From contig NZ_LMFB01000020.1 in the NCBI RefSeq assembly GCF_001426685.1, positions 81,784 to 145,783 on the forward strand: a DNA stretch of 64,000 nucleotides. The letters run 5' to 3'. This document shows positions 43,625 through 53,599 of the stretch, in pieces (the stretch's first letter is position 1; the number at the start of each line of letters is the position of its first letter). Position numbers and translations under genes: made by a program. This stretch comes from Rhizobium sp. Root483D2 (GTDB lineage: Bacteria > Pseudomonadota > Alphaproteobacteria > Rhizobiales > Rhizobiaceae). Below the pieces are notes generated by a model. It did not search any database. It had not been told where the DNA came from and worked only from the letters and a program-made list of their open reading frames with translations.

Positions 43625-46600
43625 AGAAGTTCAACCTGTCGGACTGGGCGCTCGATCACGCATCGATGGTCTGGTATTTCATGATCGTCTTCGGCCTGCT
43701 CGGTTTCTTCTCGTATCTGAGCCTTGGCCGCGAGGAGGATCCTTCCTTTACCATCAAGACCATGACGATCTCGGCGCAATGGCCGGGGGCCTCGGTCGAG
43801 GAGACCACGCTGCAGGTGACCGAGCGGATCGAGCGCAAGCTCGAGGAGCTGGAATCGCTCGATTATACCCGCAGCATCACCACGCCCGGACAGACGCTTG
43901 TTTTCGTCAATCTGAAGGATACGACCAAAGCACGCGATGTGCCCTCGATCTGGCTGACCGTGCGCAACATGATCGGCGATATTCAGGGGCAGTTTCCCTC
44001 CGGCGTGGTCGGGCCGTCCTTCAACGACCGCTTCGGTGACGTGTTCGGCAATATCTACGCATTTACCGCCGATGGTCTAACGCAGCGGCAGTTGCGCGAC
44101 TATGTCGAGACGGCGCGGCGCGAGATCCTGACCGTCCCGAATGTCGGCAAGGTCGATATTGTCGGCGCGCAGGATGAGGTGATCTATCTGGAGTTTTCGA
44201 CGCGGCAGCTGGCGGCGCTCGGGATCAACCAGAACGAAGTCATCGCCACCTTGCAGGCCCAGAATGCCATTGCACCCTCCGGCGTCGTGCAGGCTGAGGG
44301 CGAGCGCGTCAGTGTGCGCGTCAACGGCCAGTTTTCGTCCGAAGACAGTTTGCGGGCCGTCAATCTGCAGGTCAACAACCGGTTCTTCCGCCTCACGGAC
44401 ATTGCTACCATCAGCCGGGGCTATACCGATCCGCCGTCGGCTTTGTTCCGCTATAACGGCCAGTCCGCGATCGGCCTTGCCATCGGCATGAAGCAGGGCG
44501 CCAATCTTCTGGAATTCGGCGATCACGTCGAGGAAAAGATCAGCCAGGTGGAAGCGGAGCTTCCAGTCGGCGTCGGCGTGCATCTGGTCTCCGACCAGCC
44601 GCTGATCGTCGAGGAGGCGGTGTCGGGCTTTACGCGGGGCCTGGCAGAGGCCGTGGTGATCGTCCTTCTCGTCAGCTTCGTCAGCCTGGGCGTGCGGGCA
44701 GGGCTTGTCGTTGCCCTGTCGATCCCGCTGACGTTGGCGATCACCTTCGTCGTCATGTCCTATTTCGGCATATCGCTGCAGCGGATTTCGCTGGGGGCGT
44801 TAATCATCGCGCTGGGACTTCTGGTCGATGACGCGATGATTGCCGTGGAAATGATGGTGGCGCGGCTGGAGGCGGGCGATTCGCTGCGCAAGGCGGCGAC
44901 CTATGTCTATACGTCCACGGCGTTTCCGATGCTGACAGGCACGCTGGTCACCGTCGCCAGCTTCATTCCCGTCGGCCTCAACAACAGCGCTGCCGGCGAA
45001 TTCACCTTCACGCTCTTCGTCGTCATCGCGGTTTCGCTAGTTGTGTCCTGGATCGTCGCGGTGGTGTTTGCGCCGCTGCTCGGGGTGACCATCCTGCCCA
45101 AAACCATGAAGCAGCACCATGACGAAAAAGGCCGTGTTGCACGCGTCTTTTCCCGCGTGCTTGCCTGGTGCATGCGCTGGAAATGGACGACCATTGGCTT
45201 GACGGTCGTGGTCTTTGCCCTCTCGCTGTTCGGCATGACCCATGTCCAGCAGCAGTTCTTCCCATCCTCGGACCGGCTTGAGCTGATCGTCGATTGGTCG
45301 CTGCCGCAGAACGCCTCGATTACCGATACCAATGCGCAGATGGCGAAGTTCGAGCAGGACAAGCTGGCCGGCAATCCCGATGTCGAGCGCTGGTCCACCT
45401 ATGTGGGGCAGGGGGCAGTCCGCTTCGTTCTTTCCTTCGATGTGCAGCCGCCGGATACGTCGTTCGGCCAAACCATCATCGTCACCAAGAGCCTGGAGGT
45501 CCGCGACAAGCTGCGTGCCGACCTGCAGAAATATCTGAAGGAAACCTTCGTCGGCACGGATGCCTATGTGAAGCTGCTCGACATCGGTCCGCCGGTTGGC
45601 CGTCCCGTGCAATACCGGGTGAGCGGTCCGGATATCGGCAAGGTGCGCGAGCAAGCGCTGGAATTCGGCAGCGTTCTTGGCCGCAATCCGCTGCTGGGCG
45701 ATGTGGTCTACGATTGGAACGAGCCGGCGCGCGTGATCAAGGTCGATGTCCTGCAGGACAAGGCCCGCCAGCTGGGCGTCACCTCGCAGGATATCGCCTC
45801 TGCGCTCAACGGCATTGTCGGCGGAACGACCGTGACGCAGGTGCGTGACGATATTTATCTCATCAACGTCGTTGCCCGGGCCAAGGCGTCCGAGCGGCAG
45901 TCGATCGAGCTGTTGCGCGATCTGCAGCTGCCGGGAACCAACGGCAATTCCGTGCCGCTCGCCGCCGTCGCCAGCTTCCGATACGAGATGGAGCAGCCGG
46001 TCGTCTGGCGCCGCTCGCGCTTGCCGACGCTGACCGTCAAGGCGGGTATTGTCGATGCGACACAGCCGGCAACGATCGTCGCGCAGCTGTCCAAGGACGT
46101 GAACGCTTTTGCGGAAAAACTGCCGCCCGGATACAAGATCGAGGTTGGCGGCAGCGTCGAGGAAAGCGGCAAGAGCCAGGCGCCGATCGCCGCTGTCGTG
46201 CCGCTGATGCTGTTCGTGATGGCAACGATCCTGATGATCCAGCTGCAGAGTTTCTCGCGGTTGTTCCTCGTCTTTGCCGTTGCGCCGCTGGCGCTGATCG
46301 GGGTGGTGGTGGCTTTGCTGTCCAGCAATTCGCCCATGGGGTTCGTCGCCATTCTCGGCATCCTGGCGCTGATCGGCATTCTCATCCGAAACTCGGTGAT
46401 CCTGGTGGTGCAGATCGAGCATCTGCGCAGCGAAGGTGTCGCGCCCTACGAAGCGGTGCAGGAGGCGACCGAGCACCGGATGCGGCCGATCATGCTGACG
46501 GCAGCTGCCGCCAGTCTGGCGCTGATCCCGATCGCCCGGGAAATCTTCTGGGGGCCGATGGCCTATGCCATGATGGGCGGCATCATCGTCGGCACAGTCC

Positions 46601-46725
46601 TGACGCTGCTGTTCCTGCCCGCGCTCTACCTCGCCTGGTTCCGCATCAAGCCGCCGGAAAAAACCAAAGAGGTGACGCTGGAGGGGGCGCCAGTCGTGAC
46701 GACGGACGATGCCGTTCCCGTTTAG
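43621..46725 (+). CDS. RND-family efflux pump permease
   Basis: A 1034-residue inner-membrane pump of the AcrB type. The first membrane helix is at residues 15-35, followed by the porter domain; LGLLVDDAMIAVEMM in the fourth helix carries the proton-relay Asp pair. The second half repeats the fold and ends with helices around FVAILGILALIGILIRNSVILV. The length is full for the class. It is the last gene of a three-gene operon without an outer-membrane channel or a local repressor, so those must lie elsewhere. Substrates are unknown. Confidence 0.91.
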   Translation: MKKFNLSDWALDHASMVWYFMIVFGLLGFFSYLSLGREEDPSFTIKTMTISAQWPGASVEETTLQVTERIERKLEELESLDYTRSITTPGQTLVFVNLKDTTKARDVPSIWLTVRNMIGDIQGQFPSGVVGPSFNDRFGDVFGNIYAFTADGLTQRQLRDYVETARREILTVPNVGKVDIVGAQDEVIYLEFSTRQLAALGINQNEVIATLQAQNAIAPSGVVQAEGERVSVRVNGQFSSEDSLRAVNLQVNNRFFRLTDIATISRGYTDPPSALFRYNGQSAIGLAIGMKQGANLLEFGDHVEEKISQVEAELPVGVGVHLVSDQPLIVEEAVSGFTRGLAEAVVIVLLVSFVSLGVRAGLVVALSIPLTLAITFVVMSYFGISLQRISLGALIIALGLLVDDAMIAVEMMVARLEAGDSLRKAATYVYTSTAFPMLTGTLVTVASFIPVGLNNSAAGEFTFTLFVVIAVSLVVSWIVAVVFAPLLGVTILPKTMKQHHDEKGRVARVFSRVLAWCMRWKWTTIGLTVVVFALSLFGMTHVQQQFFPSSDRLELIVDWSLPQNASITDTNAQMAKFEQDKLAGNPDVERWSTYVGQGAVRFVLSFDVQPPDTSFGQTIIVTKSLEVRDKLRADLQKYLKETFVGTDAYVKLLDIGPPVGRPVQYRVSGPDIGKVREQALEFGSVLGRNPLLGDVVYDWNEPARVIKVDVLQDKARQLGVTSQDIASALNGIVGGTTVTQVRDDIYLINVVARAKASERQSIELLRDLQLPGTNGNSVPLAAVASFRYEMEQPVVWRRSRLPTLTVKAGIVDATQPATIVAQLSKDVNAFAEKLPPGYKIEVGGSVEESGKSQAPIAAVVPLMLFVMATILMIQLQSFSRLFLVFAVAPLALIGVVVALLSSNSPMGFVAILGILALIGILIRNSVILVVQIEHLRSEGVAPYEAVQEATEHRMRPIMLTAAAASLALIPIAREIFWGPMAYAMMGGIIVGTVLTLLFLPALYLAWFRIKPPEKTKEVTLEGAPVVTTDDAVPV

Positions 46726-46763
46726 GATTGGTGTTTCGGGTGATGGCGTTCGGGCTTAGCCAG

Positions 46764-46794
46764 CGTCCTCCCAGCCACAAGGGCGGGGAGGACG
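46764..46794. repeat. Remnant inverted repeat between convergent genes
   Basis: CGTCCTCCC at 46764-46772 pairs with GGGAGGACG at 46786-46794. The loop GCCACAAGGGCGGGG matches the arm of the repeat at 41.1 kb, so this looks like a shortened copy. It may end transcription of the pump gene and of the gene on the other strand. Confidence 0.55.
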
Positions 46795-46838
46795 TAGAAA
46801 ACTGGCTTGCCGTGGATGAATCGGCATGATCGTTGCCG

Positions 46839-47870
46839 TCACAGCATCACCACCGTCAGCTCGGTCTTGTCATAGTTGAAGTCGAGCGGCGTGGTGCCGG
46901 TATGCTCGAGCACCAGCCAATTGCCGGCAGTCAGGATCGCCATGCCGATGGCGCAATTGCCGTAGGATGCCGAGGCTGCGTCATTATCGTTGATGCTGGC
47001 AATGACGGTGGTGCCATTGACCTTGACGGTCACGGAAAAAGCGCCGGCCGGATTGGCTTCGACGCCGAGGCAGATGAGATAGGGGCCCGTGACCGGCACG
47101 ATCAGGCGGCTGCCACCACCAGCAACGGCGGCACCGAGCGTGAAGCCGCCCTGGTTGACGCTGAGGGTGGAAAAGCCGGTTTGCGATCCCGATGCCGGCG
47201 TCAGCACGCCGCCGCCGCGCGTCGCGCGCACCAATGGCCGCTGCGGCATGCGGACCTGGCCCTGTCCGGTGATGCTCAACGCCGATAGCCAGGTGCTGCC
47301 ATTGGCGCTCACCTTCACGGCGAATTCGTCGGAGCCGGTCAGCCCCATTTCCGCCCGGCCGGACCAGTTGGTCTGGAACAGCAGGCTCGCCGTATCGCCC
47401 GCCGCCGCCTTGTTGACCTTGATCTGATGCCCGCTGCCCTCATGGGTCAGCAATGTGGCGCCGGCTGCGACGGCCAGCCGGTTGGTGCTGTCGGCGGTGG
47501 TGTTAACGCCGAAAAAGGGCGGCGTTCCAATGGGGTCGAAGATTATCCAGCCGCTGCCGTCGTGAATTTTCATCCGGTCTTCAGCCATGAACCAGCCGTG
47601 CCAGCCTTCCCTCGGCGTGATGAAGATCCAGTCGCCATCCTGGCGCAAGGCAAGCTTGCCGTCCTTTCCGGCAAAGGCCGCCGCTGCCGGTGCCGTGACG
47701 TGGAAACAGGTTCCCTCCTGCGGATCGGATGGCGGGGTCGCCAGCGAAGCGGTGATCGTCAATTGGGTGAGCGCGTCGAGGCGCTGCAGGGCTTCATTGT
47801 GGGTGACGTGCTTTTGCGCCTGCGAGGGCAGGATATAGGGCAGTTCCAGGTTGACGGTTGCTTCGCTCAT
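46839..47870 (-). CDS. DUF2793 phage/GTA tail-fibre-like protein
   Basis: A 343-residue protein. The N-terminal 110 residues (LPYILPSQAQKHVTHNEALQRLDAL, then EGWHGWFMAEDRMKIHDGSGW) fit DUF2793, found in prophages and gene-transfer-agent loci. The last 120 residues are beta-rich, with GGSRLIVPVTGPYLICLGVEAN and a terminal FNYDKTELTVVML, and resemble a C1q-like head. No capsid, terminase or integrase gene is near, so it is an orphan. In Rhodobacter a separate GTA tail-fibre gene of this type is known to me from memory. AAGGAG lies 11 bases before ATG 47870. Confidence 0.78.
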   Translation of the reverse strand: MSEATVNLELPYILPSQAQKHVTHNEALQRLDALTQLTITASLATPPSDPQEGTCFHVTAPAAAAFAGKDGKLALRQDGDWIFITPREGWHGWFMAEDRMKIHDGSGWIIFDPIGTPPFFGVNTTADSTNRLAVAAGATLLTHEGSGHQIKVNKAAAGDTASLLFQTNWSGRAEMGLTGSDEFAVKVSANGSTWLSALSITGQGQVRMPQRPLVRATRGGGVLTPASGSQTGFSTLSVNQGGFTLGAAVAGGGSRLIVPVTGPYLICLGVEANPAGAFSVTVKVNGTTVIASINDNDAASASYGNCAIGMAILTAGNWLVLEHTGTTPLDFNYDKTELTVVML

Positions 47871-48024
47871 CGGGTTGCGTTCTCCTTTGCGGGTCAGGAG
47901 AAGGGTATCCGTTGATCGATAAGCGGGGACGGGCGCTGGACAGCTCGATTGTTTGTAAAGGGAAATGCCGGTGACATTTGCCCGTCAATTCACGGGGGCA
48001 ACACTCAGCGCCTGCGCGAAAACA

Positions 48025-48801
48025 TCAATCCTTGCCGCGCGAGACGAAAAACGGATTGGCGAAATCGACGTCGGATGTCTGGTTGCGCTTTCCGTAGATC
48101 AGCGCATTGCCATCCATCGTCAGGGTTTCGCCGCCCGCGGCCCGCAGCACGGCGTCGCCCGCCGCCGTATCCCATTCCATCGTCCGGCTGAGGCGCGGAT
48201 AGATATCGGCGAGACCCTCGGCCAGAAGGCAGAATTTCAGGGAGGAGCCGATCGATTCGTAGTCGGTGATCCCGTGTTCGGCCAGATAGGTCATGGTTTC
48301 CTGGCTGTTATGCGAGCGGCTGGCCAGCGCCACCAGCCGGTCGCCACGGCTGCGGCAGCCGATGATCGTCGGCGGGCCGATCACATGCTGGCCGGACACC
48401 ACGGATTTCTTGGCCTTGTTGCGGGTCGCGGCATAGAGGATGCCGATGGCCGGCGCATAGACGACGCCGACGACCGGCTCGCCTTTTTCGATCAGCGCGA
48501 TGTTGACGGTGAAGTCGTCGTTGCGGGCGACAAATTCCTTGGTGCCGTCGAGCGGATCGACCAGAAAGAACGATTTGCCCTGGATATCGGGAATATGGCC
48601 GGCAGCCACGGCTTCCTCGGCGACCACCGGAATATCGGGGAACGCTGATGCCAGGACATCGAGGATGATCTTTTCGGCGCACTCGTCGGCATCGGTGACG
48701 GGGGAACAGTCGGCCTTGTAGCTGACTTCCGGTCCGGCATGATAGACGCCGAGGATCGCTTTCCCCGCAGCCACCGCCGCCTGTTCCAGAATGTCGAGCA
48801 T
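48025..48801 (-). CDS. cysQ: 3'(2'),5'-bisphosphate nucleotidase
   Basis: A 258-residue inositol-monophosphatase-fold enzyme. Metal ligands are seen in VTDAD (about residue 36), the Glu pair in VAEEAV (62-63), DPLDGT at 82-87 and EWDTAAGDAVLRAAGG near the C terminus. CysQ removes the 3' phosphate of PAP made in sulfate assimilation and so keeps sulfotransfer free of product inhibition. ATG 48801 has AGGAAG seven bases upstream; the longer reading to 48900 is not supported. It is a single gene, divergent from sarcosine oxidase. The 299 bases between them hold no recognised site. Confidence 0.88.
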   Translation of the reverse strand: MLDILEQAAVAAGKAILGVYHAGPEVSYKADCSPVTDADECAEKIILDVLASAFPDIPVVAEEAVAAGHIPDIQGKSFFLVDPLDGTKEFVARNDDFTVNIALIEKGEPVVGVVYAPAIGILYAATRNKAKKSVVSGQHVIGPPTIIGCRSRGDRLVALASRSHNSQETMTYLAEHGITDYESIGSSLKFCLLAEGLADIYPRLSRTMEWDTAAGDAVLRAAGGETLTMDGNALIYGKRNQTSDVDFANPFFVSRGKD

Positions 48802-49100
48802 GGTTGCTTCCTGTGCCTTTCCGCCGTCCACGGCCATGGTTTTCAGATGTCGCGCCGGTGTTGAATGCCAACATCCTGCGCGAGCATCATACATCCGCAT
48901 TCCTTACCGCTCTTTGCAAGATTTGCGTGTGAAATTTTCTCGACTGTGCTGCATTTGGCACTGTGTCTTGCGCGCCGTTCGGATAGAGCTGCGACAGCAC
49001 GGCGCAGCATATTCCGGCCCCTCTGTGCCCGCGCAGTCTTTGCGCTGGTGCCGGCATATGCAAATGTGCGTTGCAACATGGATCGTTAAACGGGACTGGC

Positions 49101-50351
49101 ATGCGGTATTCGGCATTTTCCATCGTCAAAAACGCGCTGACGGGCAACGTCAACTGGAAGCCGGCCTGGCGCCAGCCGGAACCGAAGCCGTTTTACGATG
49201 TGATCATCGTCGGTGGCGGCGGCCATGGGCTGGCGACGGCCTATTATCTTGCCAAGGAGTTCGGCCTCAAAAACATCGCCGTCCTGGAAAAGGGCTATCT
49301 CGGGTCCGGCAATGTCGGCCGCAACACCACGATCGTGCGCTCCAATTACATGCTGCCGGGCAATGAGCCGTTCTACGAGTTCTCGATGAAGCTCTGGGAG
49401 CGCATGGAGCAGGATCTCAACTACAATGCCATGCTGTCGCAGCGCGGCATTATCAATCTCTACCATAATGACGGCCAGCGCGACGCCTATATCCGCCGTG
49501 GCAACGCCATGTGGATGGAAGGCGTCGCGGCCGAGCTTCTGGACCGCGCGGCCTTGAAGAAGATGCTGCCATTTTTGAATTTCGACCATGCCCGGTTTCC
49601 GATCATGGGTGGCCTGTTGCAAAAGCGCGGCGGCACGGCGCGTCACGATGCGGTTGCCTGGGGCTATGCCCGCGCCGCCGACCGGCTCGGCGTCGATCTC
49701 ATCCAGAATTGCGAGGTCACCGGCATTCGCCGCGAAAACGGCGTCGTGACCGGCGTCGAGACTTCGAGAGGGTTCATCGGCTGCGGCAAGCTCGGGCTGG
49801 CGGCCGCCGGTAATACGTCGCGCGTCGGGCAGATGGCCGATCTGAAACTGCCGATCGAAAGCCATGTGCTGCAGGCCTTCGTCACCGAGGGGCTGAAGCC
49901 CGCCATCGATCACGTCATCACTTATGGCGCCGGGCATTTCTACATTTCCCAGTCGGACAAGGGCGGCCTGGTCTTTGGCGCCGAGATCGACGGCTATAAT
50001 TCCTATGCCCAGCGCGGCAACCTGGCGACCGTCGAGCATGTGATGGAAGAGGGGGTGACGATGATCCCCGGCCTGTCGCGCGTGCGGGTGCTGCGCTCCT
50101 GGGGCGGCGTCATGGACATGAGCATGGACGGCTCGCCGATCATCAGCCACACGCCGATCGACAATCTCTATTTGAACTGCGGCTGGTGTTACGGCGGCTT
50201 CAAGGCGACACCGGCCTCCGGCTACTGTTTTGCGCATCTGATCGCCAAGAACGAGACCCACCCTGTTGCGCGTTTTCTGCGCCTCGATCGCTTCGAGCGC
50301 GGTTATCCGATCGACGAACACGGCGCTGGTCCCCAGCCCAACCTGCATTGA
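49101..50351 (+). CDS. soxB: Sarcosine oxidase, beta subunit
   Basis: A 416-residue FAD-dependent subunit. FYDVIIVGGGGHGLATAYYL at residues 31-50 is the FAD site. His182 in TARHDAVAWGYARAA fits the residue that carries covalent FMN in characterised enzymes. The C-terminal DGSPIISHTPIDNLYLNCGWCYGGFKATPASG is typical of SoxB. Heterotetrameric sarcosine oxidase turns sarcosine, oxygen and tetrahydrofolate into glycine, peroxide and methylene-tetrahydrofolate. ATG 49101 opens the soxBDAG operon. The order and lengths fit the known rhizobial layout. Confidence 0.95.
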   Translation: MRYSAFSIVKNALTGNVNWKPAWRQPEPKPFYDVIIVGGGGHGLATAYYLAKEFGLKNIAVLEKGYLGSGNVGRNTTIVRSNYMLPGNEPFYEFSMKLWERMEQDLNYNAMLSQRGIINLYHNDGQRDAYIRRGNAMWMEGVAAELLDRAALKKMLPFLNFDHARFPIMGGLLQKRGGTARHDAVAWGYARAADRLGVDLIQNCEVTGIRRENGVVTGVETSRGFIGCGKLGLAAAGNTSRVGQMADLKLPIESHVLQAFVTEGLKPAIDHVITYGAGHFYISQSDKGGLVFGAEIDGYNSYAQRGNLATVEHVMEEGVTMIPGLSRVRVLRSWGGVMDMSMDGSPIISHTPIDNLYLNCGWCYGGFKATPASGYCFAHLIAKNETHPVARFLRLDRFERGYPIDEHGAGPQPNLH

Positions 50352-50359
50352 GATCTTGA

Positions 50360-50638
50360 ATGGCAAGCCTCATCCCCTGTCCGCATTGCGGTATCCGGCC
50401 CAAGGAAGAATTTTCGATCCGCGGCGATGCATCGCTCATTCGCCCCGATCCCGACGCTTCGGACGAGGCCTGGAACGACTACGTTCATATCCGTGCCAAT
50501 CCGCGCGGGGCTTACCGCGAACATTGGCAGCATGTTGCCGGTTGCCGCCGCTTCCTGGTGGTCGAACGCGATACGCTTACCCATGAGGTGTTTTCGGTCA
50601 CCGATGCCGCCGCCGCTGCGCGGGAGGTTTTGCGATGA
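50360..50638 (+). CDS. soxD: Sarcosine oxidase, delta subunit
   Basis: A 92-residue zinc subunit. The ligands Cys7 and Cys10 (CPHCGIRP), His58 and Cys62 (HVAGCRRF) are present in the expected order. The body RPDPDASDEAWNDYVHIRANPRG is diagnostic for SoxD. It lies eight bases after soxB and overlaps soxA by four bases. It has no catalytic centre and stabilises the tetramer. Confidence 0.94.
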   Translation: MASLIPCPHCGIRPKEEFSIRGDASLIRPDPDASDEAWNDYVHIRANPRGAYREHWQHVAGCRRFLVVERDTLTHEVFSVTDAAAAAREVLR

Positions 50639-53592
50639 CGGCCTATCGTCTCACCACCGGCGGTCTGGTCGATCGCAGCGCGCCGCTTGATTTCCGCTTC
50701 GACCACCGCAACCTGACGGGATTTTCCGGCGATACGCTGGCCTCCGCGCTGCTTGCCAATGATCAGCTGCTTGTCGGCCGCAGCTTCAAATATCACCGGC
50801 CGCGCGGCATCGTCACCGCCGGGGCGTCCGAGCCGAACGCGCTGGTCACGATCGGCAAGGGTGCGGGCAGCGATCCGAACACCAAGGCAACTGTGACTGA
50901 GCTCTATTCCGGCCTCGATGCCCGCAGCCAGAACCGCTTTCCATCGCTGAAATATGATTTTGGCGCGATGAATGGTCTTTTGTCCCCTTTCCTCGGGGCC
51001 GGGTTCTACTACAAGACCTTCATGTGGCCGGCCGCCTTCTGGGAAAAGGTCTATGAGCCGATCATCCGCAAAGCGGCTGGGCTTGGGCGCGCCGTGCTGG
51101 AGCGGGATCCGGACACCTACGAGAAATGCTGGGCGCATTGCGACCTTCTGGTTGCCGGCTCCGGCCCGACGGGGCTGATGGCGGCGCTGACGGCGGGCCG
51201 GGCGGGTCTGCGGGTCATCCTTGCGGACGAGGATTTCAAGCTGGGCGGGTCGCTGCTGAGCGACACCACGCGCATCGATGGTGTTTCCGCACCGGATTTT
51301 GCCGAGACGGCGCTTTCGGAACTGCGGTCCCTGCCGAATGTGACGATCATGGCGCGCACCACCGTGTTCGGCTGGTACGACGACAATGTATTTGGCGCGG
51401 TCGAGCGGGTGCAAAAGCATGTGGCGGTGCCGCAGGCGAAACTGCCCGTCGAGCGGCTGTGGCGCATCGTGGCCAGGCGGGCGCTGATGGCGACCGGTGC
51501 CGAGGAACGGCCGCTGGTGTTTGGCGGCAATGACCGTCCGGGCGTGATGATGGCAGGTGCCGTGCGCACCTATGCCAACCGGTTCGGTGTCGCCGGCGGA
51601 AAGTCGGTAGCGATCTTTACCAATGGCAGCGCCGGTTACCGCACCGCCTCGGATCTGGCTGTTCATGGCGTCGAGATCGCTGCTATCGTTGACAGCCGCG
51701 CCGATGCCGCCGATCGTGCTCCAGACGGCGTCCGCGTCATTCGGTCGGCATCTGTCATCGACACGAAGGGCCGCCAGCGGGTGTCCGGGCTGGTGGTCGA
51801 GCGTTCGGGTTTCGAGGAGACGATCGCCTGCGATGCGATCGGCATGTCCGGCGGCTGGAACCCCGTCATCCATCTTGCCTGTCAGCGCGGCGGCAAGGCC
51901 GTTTGGTCGGCGCAGTTGCAGACATTCCTCGCGCCGGACGTGGGTGGCGGGCTCGTGGCCGCAGGCTCGGCGGCGGGGCGCTACAGTCTGGCCGATTGCC
52001 TCAAGGATGGCGCGCATAAGGCGGCTGCGATCGCCACTGATCTCGGGTTTTCTGTTGCTGCCGCACCATTGCCCACCGTCGAAGGCGAGATCGATCCCTC
52101 CTTTACCGCGCTCTGGTATGCGCCGGGTGCGCGGGGCAAGGCCTTTGTCGATTTCCAGAACGATGTGCATGTGAAGGATATCGGGCTTGCCCTGCGCGAA
52201 GGCTTTGGCCATGTCGAACATGCCAAGCGCTATACGACGAACGGCATGGCGACCGATCAGGGCAAGCTTTCCGGCATCAATGCGACCGGACTTCTGGCCG
52301 CCATGCAGGGCATCAGCCCGGCCGATGTCGGCACCACCACATTCCGGCCGTTCTACACGCCGGTTGCCTTCGGTGCTTTGGCAGGGTCATCGCGCGACGA
52401 GCATGCAGCCCCGGTGCGCAAATCGCCGCTGCATGGCTGGGCACAGCGAAACGGCGCTGTCTTCGTCGATTCCGGTCTCTGGTTCCGCCCTGCCTATTTC
52501 GTGCGCGGCGGTGAAAAGACCTGGCGTGACAGCACGGACCGCGAAGTCCGCAACGTCAGGGAAAACGCCGGCATCTGCGACGTCTCGATGCTCGGCAAGA
52601 TCGAGATTTTCGGGCCGGATGCTGCGGAGTTCCTGAACCGCCTCTATTGCAATCCTTTCCTGAAACTGCCCGCCGGCAAGGCGCGCTACGGTCTGATGCT
52701 GCGCGAAGACGGTATGGTCTATGACGACGGCACCACCAGCCGTCTGTCGCCCGGCCATTTCGTCATGACCACCACCACGGCGCTTGCCGGCGGGGTGATG
52801 TCCCATATGGAATATTGCGCGCAGGTGCTGTGGCCGGATCTGAAGGTGCGTTTCTGTTCGTCGAGCGATCAATGGGCGCAGATGGCGATTGCCGGACCGA
52901 AAGCCCGGCTTGTGATGCAGGCGCTTGTCGAGGACGATCTGTCCGATGCCGCATTCCCGTTCCTTGCCGCCGGGATCGTCACACTGAAGGGTGGCTTCAC
53001 GGCGCGGCTGTTCCGGATTTCGTTTTCCGGCGAGCTGGCCTATGAGCTGGCGGTGCCTGCAAGCCTTGGCGAGGCGGTTGCGGACGCCGTCATGGACGAG
53101 GGCCGGGCGCACGGGATCTGCGCCTATGGGCTTGAGGCGCTGAATGTGCTGCGTATCGAGAAGGGTCATGTCACCCATGCCGAATTCGATGGCCGGGTGA
53201 CACCGGACGATGCGGGTTTCGGGCGTATGGTGTCGGCGCAAAAGCCGGATTTCATCGGCAAGCGGCTTTCCACCCGCTACGGGCTGACCGCTGCCGACCG
53301 CATGCAGATGGTCGGGCTGAAACCGGTGGAAACGGACCAGCATATCCGCGCCGGCGCCCATCTTTTGCGCGAAGGGGCGAAGCCCTCGACGCTGAACGAT
53401 CAGGGCTATGTCAGCTCCGCCTGCTTTTCGCCAACGCTGGGCCACGATATCGCACTCGCCTTCCTGAAATCCGGGCGCGAGCGCTATGGCGAGCGCGTCG
53501 TCGTCTGGGACAAGCTGGCAGGCGCGGAGGTCGTCGCCGAGGTCTGCAACCCGGTCTTCGTTGATCCCGGCAATGTGAAGCTGAACTCGTGA
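50635..53592 (+). CDS. soxA: Sarcosine oxidase, alpha subunit
   Basis: A 985-residue subunit of full length. The N-terminal ferredoxin-like part has FKYHRPRGIVTAGASEPNAL near residues 51-70. A NAD-binding region lies near CDLLVAGSGPTGLMAAL (about residue 165), GTTTFRPFYTPV marks the linker, and the C-terminal part from about 600 is a GcvT-like tetrahydrofolate domain with GICDVSMLGKIEIFGPDA. It forms the tunnel and the folate site that receives the methyl carbon. Overlap with soxD and the 7-base gap to soxG show one operon. Confidence 0.95.
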   Translation: MTAYRLTTGGLVDRSAPLDFRFDHRNLTGFSGDTLASALLANDQLLVGRSFKYHRPRGIVTAGASEPNALVTIGKGAGSDPNTKATVTELYSGLDARSQNRFPSLKYDFGAMNGLLSPFLGAGFYYKTFMWPAAFWEKVYEPIIRKAAGLGRAVLERDPDTYEKCWAHCDLLVAGSGPTGLMAALTAGRAGLRVILADEDFKLGGSLLSDTTRIDGVSAPDFAETALSELRSLPNVTIMARTTVFGWYDDNVFGAVERVQKHVAVPQAKLPVERLWRIVARRALMATGAEERPLVFGGNDRPGVMMAGAVRTYANRFGVAGGKSVAIFTNGSAGYRTASDLAVHGVEIAAIVDSRADAADRAPDGVRVIRSASVIDTKGRQRVSGLVVERSGFEETIACDAIGMSGGWNPVIHLACQRGGKAVWSAQLQTFLAPDVGGGLVAAGSAAGRYSLADCLKDGAHKAAAIATDLGFSVAAAPLPTVEGEIDPSFTALWYAPGARGKAFVDFQNDVHVKDIGLALREGFGHVEHAKRYTTNGMATDQGKLSGINATGLLAAMQGISPADVGTTTFRPFYTPVAFGALAGSSRDEHAAPVRKSPLHGWAQRNGAVFVDSGLWFRPAYFVRGGEKTWRDSTDREVRNVRENAGICDVSMLGKIEIFGPDAAEFLNRLYCNPFLKLPAGKARYGLMLREDGMVYDDGTTSRLSPGHFVMTTTTALAGGVMSHMEYCAQVLWPDLKVRFCSSSDQWAQMAIAGPKARLVMQALVEDDLSDAAFPFLAAGIVTLKGGFTARLFRISFSGELAYELAVPASLGEAVADAVMDEGRAHGICAYGLEALNVLRIEKGHVTHAEFDGRVTPDDAGFGRMVSAQKPDFIGKRLSTRYGLTAADRMQMVGLKPVETDQHIRAGAHLLREGAKPSTLNDQGYVSSACFSPTLGHDIALAFLKSGRERYGERVVVWDKLAGAEVVAEVCNPVFVDPGNVKLNS

Positions 53593-53599
53593 GGCGGAT

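Noticed and set aside
48956-48971. Sigma-54-like TGGCAC and TTGC upstream of soxB
   Set aside because: The GG to GC spacing is 11 bases, one more than the strict requirement.
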